A stretch of DNA of 39,294 nt, taken from NCBI GenBank assembly GCA_902803375.1, contig CADCPN010000008.1, positions 1 through 39,294 of the forward strand, read 5' to 3'. Below are positions 25,216-31,677 of the stretch, one piece after another. Below the pieces are notes generated by a model that saw only the letters and a list, made by a program, of their open reading frames with translations, was not told the origin of the DNA and did no database searches. Each line of letters starts with the position of its first letter. Within the stretch, counting starts at the first letter, position 1. The position numbers and the translations under genes are program-made. The stretch is from an uncultured Erysipelotrichaceae bacterium. Its GTDB lineage: Bacteria > Bacillota_I > Bacilli_A > RFN20 > CAG-826.

Positions 25216-26025
25216 ATGAAAAACAGAAAGAAACGAGGAACATTCCTTTGGGCGCTTAGCCTTGCTGGGCTAGCAACCTTGATCGGGGTCTGGTATCTCG
25301 TTTCTTTTCTTTTGCGCCAGCAAGGCAATCAGATGATTCCTTTGCCTCATGAAACGGTTGGATTAACGGCATCCTTATTATTCGGGGAATATGCCGCGTC
25401 CACGTGGATGGCGATAGGATGGACCTTGTTAAGGGTAATCATAGGTATCAGTATTTCTTTCCTGATAGGAGGGATATTAGGAATCCTAGCAGGATTATTC
25501 AAGCCGATACGAAAATTCCTAAATCCTCTGGCCGCGGTAAGCCGAACGATTCCCACCGTTGCCGTCGTATTGGTCTTGATATCGATCATCATGGGCGCAG
25601 GGCAGCATAAATGGTTGCCTTGGGTTCCTGTAGCGTTGACCTTCGTCGTTGCCTTCCCATTGTTCTATGAATCTTTCGCCTCGGGCATGGAGGCTGAGCC
25701 GCAAGAAGAAATCGATGCCTTAAGCCTAGAAGGGGCTAAACGCAGCCTCCAGGCAATCATACACGTTTATCTCCCTGATGCTTGGCCATTCATTGAGCTA
25801 AGCTTGGTGCAGAGCATTGGCATGGCGGTAAAGGTCTCCATCATGAGCGAAGTCTTAACCGCGACTAGCGCAGGCATGTCTGGAATCGGAACGATGATTA
25901 TCCTCTCTAGGCATAACGATGGCGGTCTAGAAACCATTCCAGCCTATTCGTTAATCGCCTTAGGCCTGATGATCATCATCGATATCCCGTTCTGGATCCT
26001 TAAAAAGAAAAAGAATGAACAATAA
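25216..26025 (+). CDS. ABC transporter permease (SsuC/TauC/ThiX-like)
   Basis: This is an integral membrane permease of 269 residues with about six helices. Its cytoplasmic EAA-type loop, which contacts the ATPase, is visible as EEIDALSLEGAKRSLQAIIH followed by VYLPDAWPFI (about 172-200). A family-typical N-terminal helix and the LLRVIIGISISFLIGGILGILAGL segment match the BPD_transp_1 domain of the nitrate/sulfonate/taurine class. It pairs with the lipoprotein upstream. Since no ATPase gene adjoins, the importer must borrow an ATPase from elsewhere, or that gene has been lost. A terminator overlaps its stop codon. Confidence 0.85.
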   Translation: MKNRKKRGTFLWALSLAGLATLIGVWYLVSFLLRQQGNQMIPLPHETVGLTASLLFGEYAASTWMAIGWTLLRVIIGISISFLIGGILGILAGLFKPIRKFLNPLAAVSRTIPTVAVVLVLISIIMGAGQHKWLPWVPVALTFVVAFPLFYESFASGMEAEPQEEIDALSLEGAKRSLQAIIHVYLPDAWPFIELSLVQSIGMAVKVSIMSEVLTATSAGMSGIGTMIILSRHNDGGLETIPAYSLIALGLMIIIDIPFWILKKKKNEQ

Positions 26026-26070
26026 AGGCTCTTGGAGGAAAAACTCTAAGGGCCTTTATTTGTCTTTTTA
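26024..26070 (+). terminator. Terminator of the ABC importer operon
   Basis: A 14-bp stem with two G-T pairs (5' arm from 26024, 3' arm ending 26057, 6-nt loop GAAAAA) is followed by a T-rich stretch (ATTTGTCTTTTT). The 5' arm begins within the stop codon of the permease. Confidence 0.85.
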
Positions 26071-26667
26071 ATTTCAAAAGCAAATCTTCAGGCAAAGTTA
26101 TCGATAATTAACAAACTCGGCAAATAAAAGGCATTCGCCCAATGAAGGCAAAAAGAAGAAGGGATTGTCAAAAGAAAAATGGAAATTAAAAGTGTTCGGT
26201 TTCCACAAAATTGGCAATATCTAAGTTCTTGAATTGACCGAAAAGCAAAAAGATTATTTAGCAAAATAACCAATGCCAGAGATTATGGGTTTTAAAAGCG
26301 AAAGAGAGTTTTCGTAAAAATACTTCAAAAAGACAAAATGTGCTCAAATATCGATAAATGGAATTTTTGAAACGACTTTGTTTAAGGAATTTAAAATAGA
26401 TTGTCTTGCCAACGTAAAAAAGCCAGATTTTGCAAGAGAATTATTACAACGCGAAAAGCTATGTCGGAAACGAAATAGTTACTATAAGAAATCAAGGAAA
26501 ATGGAATCGGTTTTAGCACTTAGTAAATTTTTAGTAGTTTATACGCAAATGCAGCGAAAAGACTAAATTTCAAATAATAAGCAAGAAACATGATTAAAAA
26601 TATGGCTTCACTGCTATAATATTTCATTTTTTCTTAACATAATGGACATTATGCGAAGTTAAATGTA
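26071..26667 (+). other. AT-rich island with a decayed-looking ORF
   Basis: About 600 bp of clearly more AT-rich DNA than its neighbours lies between two converging operons. In one plus frame, ATG 26273 opens a frame that meets one TAA at 26315 and then stays open to the stop ending at 26566. The later part encodes a lysine-rich peptide (VKKPDFARELLQREKLC near 26410). Codon use is AT-biased, unlike other genes here, and no ribosome binding site is seen. I do not recognise the peptide; a remnant of acquired DNA is the most likely reading. Confidence 0.4.
26615..26653 (+). promoter_or_regulatory. Orphan -10 box followed by a palindrome
   Basis: TATAAT at 26615-26620 has no gene downstream on its strand. 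It is followed by CATAAT-GGAC-ATTATG (26638-26653), a 6-bp-arm inverted repeat about 11 nt after the predicted start. It could drive a short RNA antisense to the end of the rsfS message, or be a chance match in AT-rich DNA. Confidence 0.3.
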
Positions 26668-26724
26668 TAAAAGAAAAACAGGTTTTTGGAGTTACTAAAC
26701 ATTTTTAGAACTTCTCGAACCTGT
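26668..26724 (-). terminator. Terminator of the yqeG-rsfS operon
   Basis: On the minus strand ACAGGTT (26724-26718) pairs with AACCTGT (26684-26678), and TTTTTCTTTT follows. The loop is long (33 nt) but can fold into a smaller hairpin. It lies just after rsfS. Confidence 0.7.
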
Positions 26725-26746
26725 AATTTGGAAACTGCAGTAGAGC

Positions 26747-27121
26747 TTATTCCGCTTCTTCTTCGCTCTTCTCAGAAGATTTGCGGGTCTTCGATTCAAG
26801 CTTTTCGATAAGAGCATCAAGCGCGATTTCTTTTCTAGTGACATCTAGGAATAGGTGGACGATGACTTCCCCGCCCTGGATGATCATCCAGCCGGAATCC
26901 GGTTCTCCTTCTTTCACTGAGACGTTGATGCCGGCTTTCTCGAATTCGTCTTCTAGGTGCTCGGACATGGCGTTAAGTTGACGTGGGTTCATGCAGGTTG
27001 CAAGGACGTAGTAGGTTGCAAACGGGGTGTGGTCGGCAACGTAGAGTTCCTTGATGTCTTCTGCTTTGTGCTCGTCTAGGGTTTTGACTGCTACTTCTAG
27101 TTCTTTGAGTTTGTTTTCCAT
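26747..27121 (-). CDS. rsfS: Ribosomal silencing factor RsfS
   Basis: RsfS binds ribosomal protein uL14 and blocks subunit joining in starvation. The 124-residue protein has the typical pattern: AVKTLDEHKAEDIKELYV, FATYYVLATCMNPRQLNAMSEHLED, and the conserved GWMIIQGGEVIVHLFLDVTRKEIA (usually DSGWVLLDYGDVVVHIF). Here the middle reads MIIQGGEV, a small variation. A charged C-terminal tail rich in Lys/Glu extends it. AAAGGAGAG stands about 7 nt before the ATG, across the end of the preceding gene. It is the last gene of its operon. Confidence 0.92.
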   Translation of the reverse strand: MENKLKELEVAVKTLDEHKAEDIKELYVADHTPFATYYVLATCMNPRQLNAMSEHLEDEFEKAGINVSVKEGEPDSGWMIIQGGEVIVHLFLDVTRKEIALDALIEKLESKTRKSSEKSEEEAE

Positions 27122-27125
27122 ATTT

Positions 27126-28247
27126 TTATCTCTCCTTTTTGCGTGAAAGTGCCTTTCTTAGATATAAGTCGAACGCTTCTTGGGTCAACGGATTATCCAC
27201 TTTATAGCCTCGGCTTTCAAGAAATTCACGGTTTTCCTTCAATACCTTTTGGAATCCCAGATAATAATTCTTGATGCACCCTTTGATCAATTTAGAGGAA
27301 TCATATCCTCTTGTCGGCTCTATTTTGTCGCTGGCGTAAATGATCTTCTCAAGCGGCCCCATATGGGCGCGGCCAGTCGCGTGGAATTTAATCGCGTTAA
27401 GGATCTCAGGATCCTCGATCCCGAACACTTCTGCTGCTATCTTGCTGCCTAAGAATTCGTGATACGTCCATTCCGGGAAGGATAGATATTCGGGGAAGCA
27501 TTCCTTCATCTTCTTCCTGGCTTCGTCCTTAGGGAGGTCTTTGGCGCAGTCATGGAGAATTCCGGCGATGTAGGCCCGCTGATAGTCTTCCACCTTATTG
27601 TTGATGGCCACGGAGAAGGCGAGGTTTGCCACCGAGATGCTATGAAGCAGGCGATGGGTCGACATCATCTCCGATAAGGTCTTTACGTAATAGAGCTTAT
27701 GCTGCTCGATATATGTCCTTACGGATAGCGGCACATCGATGCAGCGGCAGCTTCTGATTGCGGAGCTGCTGGTAAAGGAGTTAAAGGTCACCGGAAGCCT
27801 CTGCATATGGAACTTCTCGATGTTGTTATCGTCTAACTCTAAGCCAGCCCTAGGAATGAATAGGGGCGTAGCCAATCTAGAGAGCTCTTCGGCATCCTTC
27901 CACTTATGGAAGGCATTGACCTCGTCTGCCCCGATAAGAAAGAAAAGGCGCGCCTTCTTATACTTGGAGGCGAAATACTTTACCGTATCGATCGAATAAT
28001 TCGTCTTTGCCTTGGAGTTATATTCAAATAAGTCCAAGGAAAAGTTAGGCGAGCCCGATTCTTTTAAGGCAAGGCGAAGCATCGCAAGGCGGTCTTCGGC
28101 CGTGGTGGCGGGATCTTTCCATCTTGGGGATTTGGCGGGAACGAAAACGACCTCTGCATTCAAAAGCAAGGCTGCCTGCCTTGCCATTTCCAGATGCGCA
28201 TTATGCACAGGGTCAAAAGAACCCCCAAAGATGACGAGATTCCGCAT
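27126..28247 (-). CDS. nadD: NadD-YqeK fusion: nicotinate mononucleotide adenylyltransferase plus HD hydrolase
   Basis: This single 373-residue protein joins two enzymes that are separate neighbours in Bacillus. Residues 1 to about 190 are NadD, which adenylates nicotinate mononucleotide in NAD synthesis: GGSFDPVHNAHLEMA (the HxGH-like nucleotide motif reads HNAH), FLIGADEVNAFHKWKD and FTSSSAIRS. From about 195 the YqeK-type HD domain follows: HRLLHSISVANLA, AGILHDCAKDLP and HEFLGSKIAAEVF, expected to hydrolyse diadenosine tetraphosphate. All metal ligands I look for are there. AAGGAAG precedes the start; 7 nt separate it from yhbY and 4 nt from rsfS. Confidence 0.93.
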   Translation of the reverse strand: MRNLVIFGGSFDPVHNAHLEMARQAALLLNAEVVFVPAKSPRWKDPATTAEDRLAMLRLALKESGSPNFSLDLFEYNSKAKTNYSIDTVKYFASKYKKARLFFLIGADEVNAFHKWKDAEELSRLATPLFIPRAGLELDDNNIEKFHMQRLPVTFNSFTSSSAIRSCRCIDVPLSVRTYIEQHKLYYVKTLSEMMSTHRLLHSISVANLAFSVAINNKVEDYQRAYIAGILHDCAKDLPKDEARKKMKECFPEYLSFPEWTYHEFLGSKIAAEVFGIEDPEILNAIKFHATGRAHMGPLEKIIYASDKIEPTRGYDSSKLIKGCIKNYYLGFQKVLKENREFLESRGYKVDNPLTQEAFDLYLRKALSRKKER

Positions 28248-28254
28248 TTCTTCC

Positions 28255-28545
28255 TTACTTAAGAATGATCTTCTTGTTCTTCTTGGATTCGCGGTAGAGA
28301 ACGATGACTCTGCCGATAACCTGGACGAGCTCGGCGCCGACTTTCTCTGCGATGATCGGAGCGATGTCCTTGGCTTTCATGGTGGCGTTCTGGTTGAGGC
28401 CTACCTTGATGAGCTCATGGGCTTCCAAGGCCTTATCGATGACCTCGTAGAAGCCCTCATCAGGCTCGGCCTTGCCGAGGAGGTAGCGCTTGTCAATCGG
28501 GTTGGCCAAGCCTTTTAGATATCTTTTCTGAGCGGGAGTAAGCAT
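28255..28545 (-). CDS. yhbY: YhbY family ribosome assembly RNA-binding protein
   Basis: YhbY is a single CRM domain protein that associates with pre-50S particles. The 96-residue product starts LTPAQKRYLKGLANPID, continues with DKALEAHELIKVGLNQNAT, and ends with VQVIGRVIVLYRESKKNKK, which is the standard CRM layout. The usual loop GxxG is weak in this copy. It lies between yqeH and nadD as in other Firmicutes, although aroE is absent. The spacing of AAGGAAA to the ATG (about 13 nt) is long. Confidence 0.92.
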   Translation of the reverse strand: MLTPAQKRYLKGLANPIDKRYLLGKAEPDEGFYEVIDKALEAHELIKVGLNQNATMKAKDIAPIIAEKVGAELVQVIGRVIVLYRESKKNKKIILK

Positions 28546-28569
28546 AGTTTTTGTAATTTTCCTTAATCT

Positions 28570-29712
28570 TTATTTTATTTTCGCGCGTGAAGTATAAATG
28601 GAAACGCCTTTGGGCACAATAACGCGGAATGTCTGAGATTTGCCCTCGAAGGCAAACCAGCCGAGTCCCTCGATGCCGATATCGCGGGCCCCTTTCTCTT
28701 CGACGACGATATCGAAGGCATCGAAATCGCTTCTATCCTTCAAGTTGATGCCAGCGGGCTTCAAGTCGCCTTTCTCCAATCCTTTGAAGAAGATCGGCGA
28801 GAGCTTCTCCGCCTGTTTCTTCTTTAGGGTTAAGCCATCTGCGCCATAGAACTTGACCGCGGTCCTCTCGCCTTTGAGCAGCTCAAAGATCGCAAGGCCG
28901 CCGATGGCGACGGCATCTTTCTCGATGAAGGAAAGCAACCTTGCCTTCACAGGCGTAGAAGGATAAGCCACGCGTAAATTGGCGCTATCCATTCTGGAAG
29001 TGACGGAGTTATCGGTCGGGATACCCGGGGTGTCATACATCATCGAGCTATTGTCCAGCGGGATCTGCATGACGCGAAGATCGGTGCCTGGATAATTGGA
29101 AAGGGAGATCTCCTGGGAGGAAGAATTCTTGTAGGAGCGTAGATACGCGTTAAGGAAGAAGGTTTTTCCTGCGCCGGCAGCACCGATGATATAGACATCG
29201 TGCCTTCTTCTGCGCTCTTCGATCATCTTGGCGATCTCCAAGACATCGGAGTTGCTGGAAAGAGTCGTCAAAACAACGTCTTCCGGGTTGGCATAGATGC
29301 CAGAGGCGCGGAAGCGATGGGCGAAATAGATCTTAAGGGTCTCGTCTTTGACAGACTTCGGAAGAAGGTCCCTCTTATTGGCGATAACCAGAATTGGCAG
29401 GCCTTGGATGGTCTCGGCGACTTCCTTGACGAAGCTAGCCTCGAAGGAGAAGGCATCGATGACATAGACGATAAGGGCATCGCTAGCCTGCGCGTCTTCT
29501 AGCATCGAAAGATAGCCTTCCTCAAGGCTAGGCTGCGTTGGCGTAAGGCTATAGGATTGCTCGGTATAGCACTTGTCGCAGAAATAGACTTCGCCGACGC
29601 GATGCTCTTGATTCAAAACCTCGGGTTTGATGTAGCCCTCGGCATCCTTATCCTCGCTTTGAAGGATTGCTCCGCAGCTATAGCAGCGGCGTACCATGCT
29701 CATTTCGCTCAT
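28570..29712 (-). CDS. yqeH: Ribosome biogenesis GTPase YqeH
   Basis: YqeH is a circularly permuted GTPase needed for 30S assembly. The protein (380 aa) has an N-terminal zinc finger (CYSCGAIL ... FCDKCYTEQ), then the permuted order G4 (ANKRDLLPKS near 110), G5, G1 (GAAGAGKTFFLNAYL near 178) and G3 (YDTPGIPTD near 225), followed by a C-terminal TRAP-like RNA-binding domain. AGGAGGA stands 10 nt before the ATG. Two further in-frame ATGs lie within the first six codons. It follows yqeG by 6 nt. Confidence 0.96.
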   Translation of the reverse strand: MSEMSMVRRCYSCGAILQSEDKDAEGYIKPEVLNQEHRVGEVYFCDKCYTEQSYSLTPTQPSLEEGYLSMLEDAQASDALIVYVIDAFSFEASFVKEVAETIQGLPILVIANKRDLLPKSVKDETLKIYFAHRFRASGIYANPEDVVLTTLSSNSDVLEIAKMIEERRRRHDVYIIGAAGAGKTFFLNAYLRSYKNSSSQEISLSNYPGTDLRVMQIPLDNSSMMYDTPGIPTDNSVTSRMDSANLRVAYPSTPVKARLLSFIEKDAVAIGGLAIFELLKGERTAVKFYGADGLTLKKKQAEKLSPIFFKGLEKGDLKPAGINLKDRSDFDAFDIVVEEKGARDIGIEGLGWFAFEGKSQTFRVIVPKGVSIYTSRAKIK

Positions 29713-29718
29713 AGGGAT

Positions 29719-30249
29719 TCATTCCTCCTGACAATTGATATCTTTTAGTAGGCCCAACCTCCGCATCTTCTCTCTTTTGGGCTTATCGAAGCGGCGGTTC
29801 CATCTCGTCCAGGGCGGTTCGATGGATTCATCAAGAGGCTCGGTCAAGACCGTGCGGATCTTTGCGCGGTTGCCGGCTTTGATGTCGGTCTGGATCTGAT
29901 CGCCGACTAGAATCACCTCATCTTCGGAGTAGCCAAGCTGCTTTATTACCTTCTTTAGGCGGAAGGAAAGCGGCTTAAGCATCCAACATCTGGCCTTGAT
30001 GCCTAGTTCGTTAGCGTAGGCATTAACCCTGCCTCCTTTGTTATTGGAGACGATGATGAGATCGATATTGGCCTCCTCTAGCCTTTTCTTTAAGGCAAAG
30101 GCATTCTTCGTCGGGGCATCGATATGGTAAGGGTCTAGCGTATTGTCTAAGTCGACGAGGACGCATTTGACGCCAAGACGAAGCAAAGTCGAAGTTTCAA
30201 TATCGTAGATGGAGCGGCAATAGCCGAAGGGGATAACGGATTTCCTCAT
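29719..30249 (-). CDS. yqeG: YqeG family HAD-type phosphatase
   Basis: YqeG is a HAD superfamily phosphatase (IIIA subfamily) whose gene heads the yqeG-yqeH cluster in Firmicutes. HAD motif I is VLVDLDNTLDPY near residue 34, motif II is IIVSNNKG near 65, and the motif III/IV region is VILVGDQIQTDIKAGNRAKI near 115. The length of 176 residues is typical. Its substrate is not established; a role beside ribosome assembly genes is inference from context. The ATG follows a -10 box by only 6 nt and lacks a Shine-Dalgarno, so its message is probably leaderless. Confidence 0.93.
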   Translation of the reverse strand: MRKSVIPFGYCRSIYDIETSTLLRLGVKCVLVDLDNTLDPYHIDAPTKNAFALKKRLEEANIDLIIVSNNKGGRVNAYANELGIKARCWMLKPLSFRLKKVIKQLGYSEDEVILVGDQIQTDIKAGNRAKIRTVLTEPLDESIEPPWTRWNRRFDKPKREKMRRLGLLKDINCQEE

Positions 30250-30255
30250 AGCCCC

Positions 30256-30261
30256 ATTTTA
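30256..30261 (-). promoter_or_regulatory. -10 box of the yqeG operon, probably leaderless
   Basis: On the minus strand TAAAAT is separated from the yqeG ATG by 6 nt. No good -35 element is seen at the usual distance. The spacing equals that at dinB and dxs. Confidence 0.45.
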
Positions 30262-30389
30262 TGCCTAATGGTGTAAATAAAAAGGACATGGCATCGTTTT
30301 CCTATAGTTCTTTAGCGCCATCTTCCCTCTTTTTTAACGATTTTGGAGTCTAAAAGGCATCAAAGGAGAAATAAGGGGGCGATAAAGAG

Positions 30390-30395
30390 TAGAAT
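30390..30395 (+). promoter_or_regulatory. -10 box of the DUF1848 gene
   Basis: TAGAAT stands 9 nt before the ATG; a transcript would carry a leader of only two or three bases. No Shine-Dalgarno is present between. The -35 is unclear. Confidence 0.4.
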
Positions 30396-30404
30396 GCATC
30401 CGTC

Positions 30405-31337
30405 ATGATCATCAACGTTGGCCAAAGAACCGATATCCCCGCCTTCTATTCAAGGTGGTTCTATAACCGCGTGAAGGAAGGCTACGTCTATGTCCGCAAC
30501 CCCTTCTACCCGAAGCTTGTCACCAAATACGTCCTCGACCCCAAAACCGTGGATATCCTTTGCTTCTGCACCAAAAATCCCGCCCCAATGCTAGATAGGC
30601 TAGAGGAAATAAAGGCTTTCCGGCAGTTTTGGTATGTCTCCATTACCCCCTATGGCAAAGATATCGAAGCCAATGTTCCTGATAAACACGCGGTCATCGA
30701 ATCGTTTAAGGCCTTATCGCGCCTAAACGGCAATAAAGCCACAGCCTGGCGTTATGACCCAATCCTCATCAACGATAGATACACCATCTCCTATCACCTG
30801 CGGGCATTTGAAGCCATCTGCAAGGAATTAGAAGGATATACGCGCCTATGTGTCTTCTCCTTCATTCAGCTTTATGAGAAGACCAAGAAGAACTTCCCCT
30901 CGGCCAGGAAAGTAAGCAAGCAAGAAAAGGAAACGCTAATCAAAGCCATGGCGGAGATTGCCTCTAAATATGGCATCCGTCTGCTTTCCTGCCACGACGA
31001 AGACCCCGTGTTAGAACAATATGGGGTCGATACCAAAGGCTGTTTCCGGAAAGAAATCCTTGAGGAGGCTTTGGGCATCAAGCTTGATATCCCTCCTTCC
31101 AAAAGCTTTGCTAGAGAAGGCTGCAAGTGCCTATTAAGCCACGACATCGGCGAATATAACTCCTGCCTCCATGAATGCATCTATTGCTATGCAACCTATG
31201 ATGCTCAGGTGGCCAAAGCTAACGCCAAACGTCATGATGAGACCTCTCCTATCCTCCTAGGCAAGTTAGAGAAAGATGACATCCTAAAGGACTGCAAAGA
31301 GGGCAGTTGGCTAAGCAAACAGCTCTCGCTTTTCTAG
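30405..31337 (+). CDS. DUF1848 family protein (cysteine-rich, possibly Fe-S binding)
   Basis: This 310-residue protein matches the DUF1848 family: INVGQRTDIPAFYSRWF at the start, YVYVRNPFYPK, and ILCFCTKNPAPML near residue 52. It then shows a TIM-barrel-like alternation (YVSITPYGKDIE, TAWRYDPILIND, LCVFSFIQLYEK, LLSCHDEDP). Near 255-275 is the cysteine cluster CKCLLSHDIGEYNSCLHEC followed by IYCYA, which could bind an iron-sulfur cluster. The family has distant similarity to radical SAM/spore photoproduct lyase-like proteins, but no function is proved. The gene is monocistronic: its own short promoter on the left and a terminator on the right. Confidence 0.85.
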   Translation: MIINVGQRTDIPAFYSRWFYNRVKEGYVYVRNPFYPKLVTKYVLDPKTVDILCFCTKNPAPMLDRLEEIKAFRQFWYVSITPYGKDIEANVPDKHAVIESFKALSRLNGNKATAWRYDPILINDRYTISYHLRAFEAICKELEGYTRLCVFSFIQLYEKTKKNFPSARKVSKQEKETLIKAMAEIASKYGIRLLSCHDEDPVLEQYGVDTKGCFRKEILEEALGIKLDIPPSKSFAREGCKCLLSHDIGEYNSCLHECIYCYATYDAQVAKANAKRHDETSPILLGKLEKDDILKDCKEGSWLSKQLSLF

Positions 31338-31392
31338 AGAAAAACCTCTTTGTATTCCCTTAATTCGCAAAGAAGAAAATCACGTCATTTCC

Positions 31393-31424
31393 AAGGTGCG
31401 AAAAAGACATTTGCACCTTTTTTA
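31393..31424 (+). terminator. Terminator of the DUF1848 gene
   Basis: AAGGTGC (31393-31399) pairs with GCACCTT (31413-31419), and T residues follow. The stem may extend by three A-T pairs past a bulged G. Confidence 0.85.
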
Positions 31425-31587
31425 TTATCCAAGTCTAAGACATCTGAAACCGGACAGTAATGCAAGAAGAGCCTAGAAGAAGAGGCAACGCTATCGATAA
31501 AGGCGAGTTTCTAAAAGGATAACGGCAGATTCCCTTAATTAGAAAAATAGTAAAACACGCATAGAATTCTCATTTGAAAGATTTAAG
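31425..31587. other. Gene-free gap
   Basis: I see no gene, RNA or strong structure here. The only oddity is ATTCCCTTAATT at 31529-31540, which also occurs at 31354-31365 just after the DUF1848 stop. Confidence 0.5.
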
Positions 31588-31616
31588 AAAAACCCTAGAG
31601 ATAGCCTAGGGTTTTT
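31588..31616 (-). terminator. Bidirectional terminator after parC
   Basis: AAAAACCCTAG (31588-31598) and CTAGGGTTTTT (31606-31616) form a perfect 11-bp stem with a 7-nt loop. Read on the minus strand the stem ends in T residues and terminates parE-parC; the plus strand also has T residues, so it can serve both directions. Confidence 0.9.
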
Positions 31617-31677
31617 GATTACTTATAAACTACTAATTTGTTACTTCTTACCTACAAGTGATTTTGAAGAGATTTCT

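Noticed and set aside
26500-26540. GTTTTAG-like stretch in the AT-rich island, reminiscent of Cas9 crRNA/tracrRNA repeats
   Set aside because: Only a few bases match, there is no repeat array, no anti-repeat and no cas gene in the window.
31354-31540. 12-bp direct repeat ATTCCCTTAATT as att sites or an insertion footprint
   Set aside because: The enclosed 160 bp hold only the DUF1848 terminator and empty sequence; no integrase or element is between the copies.
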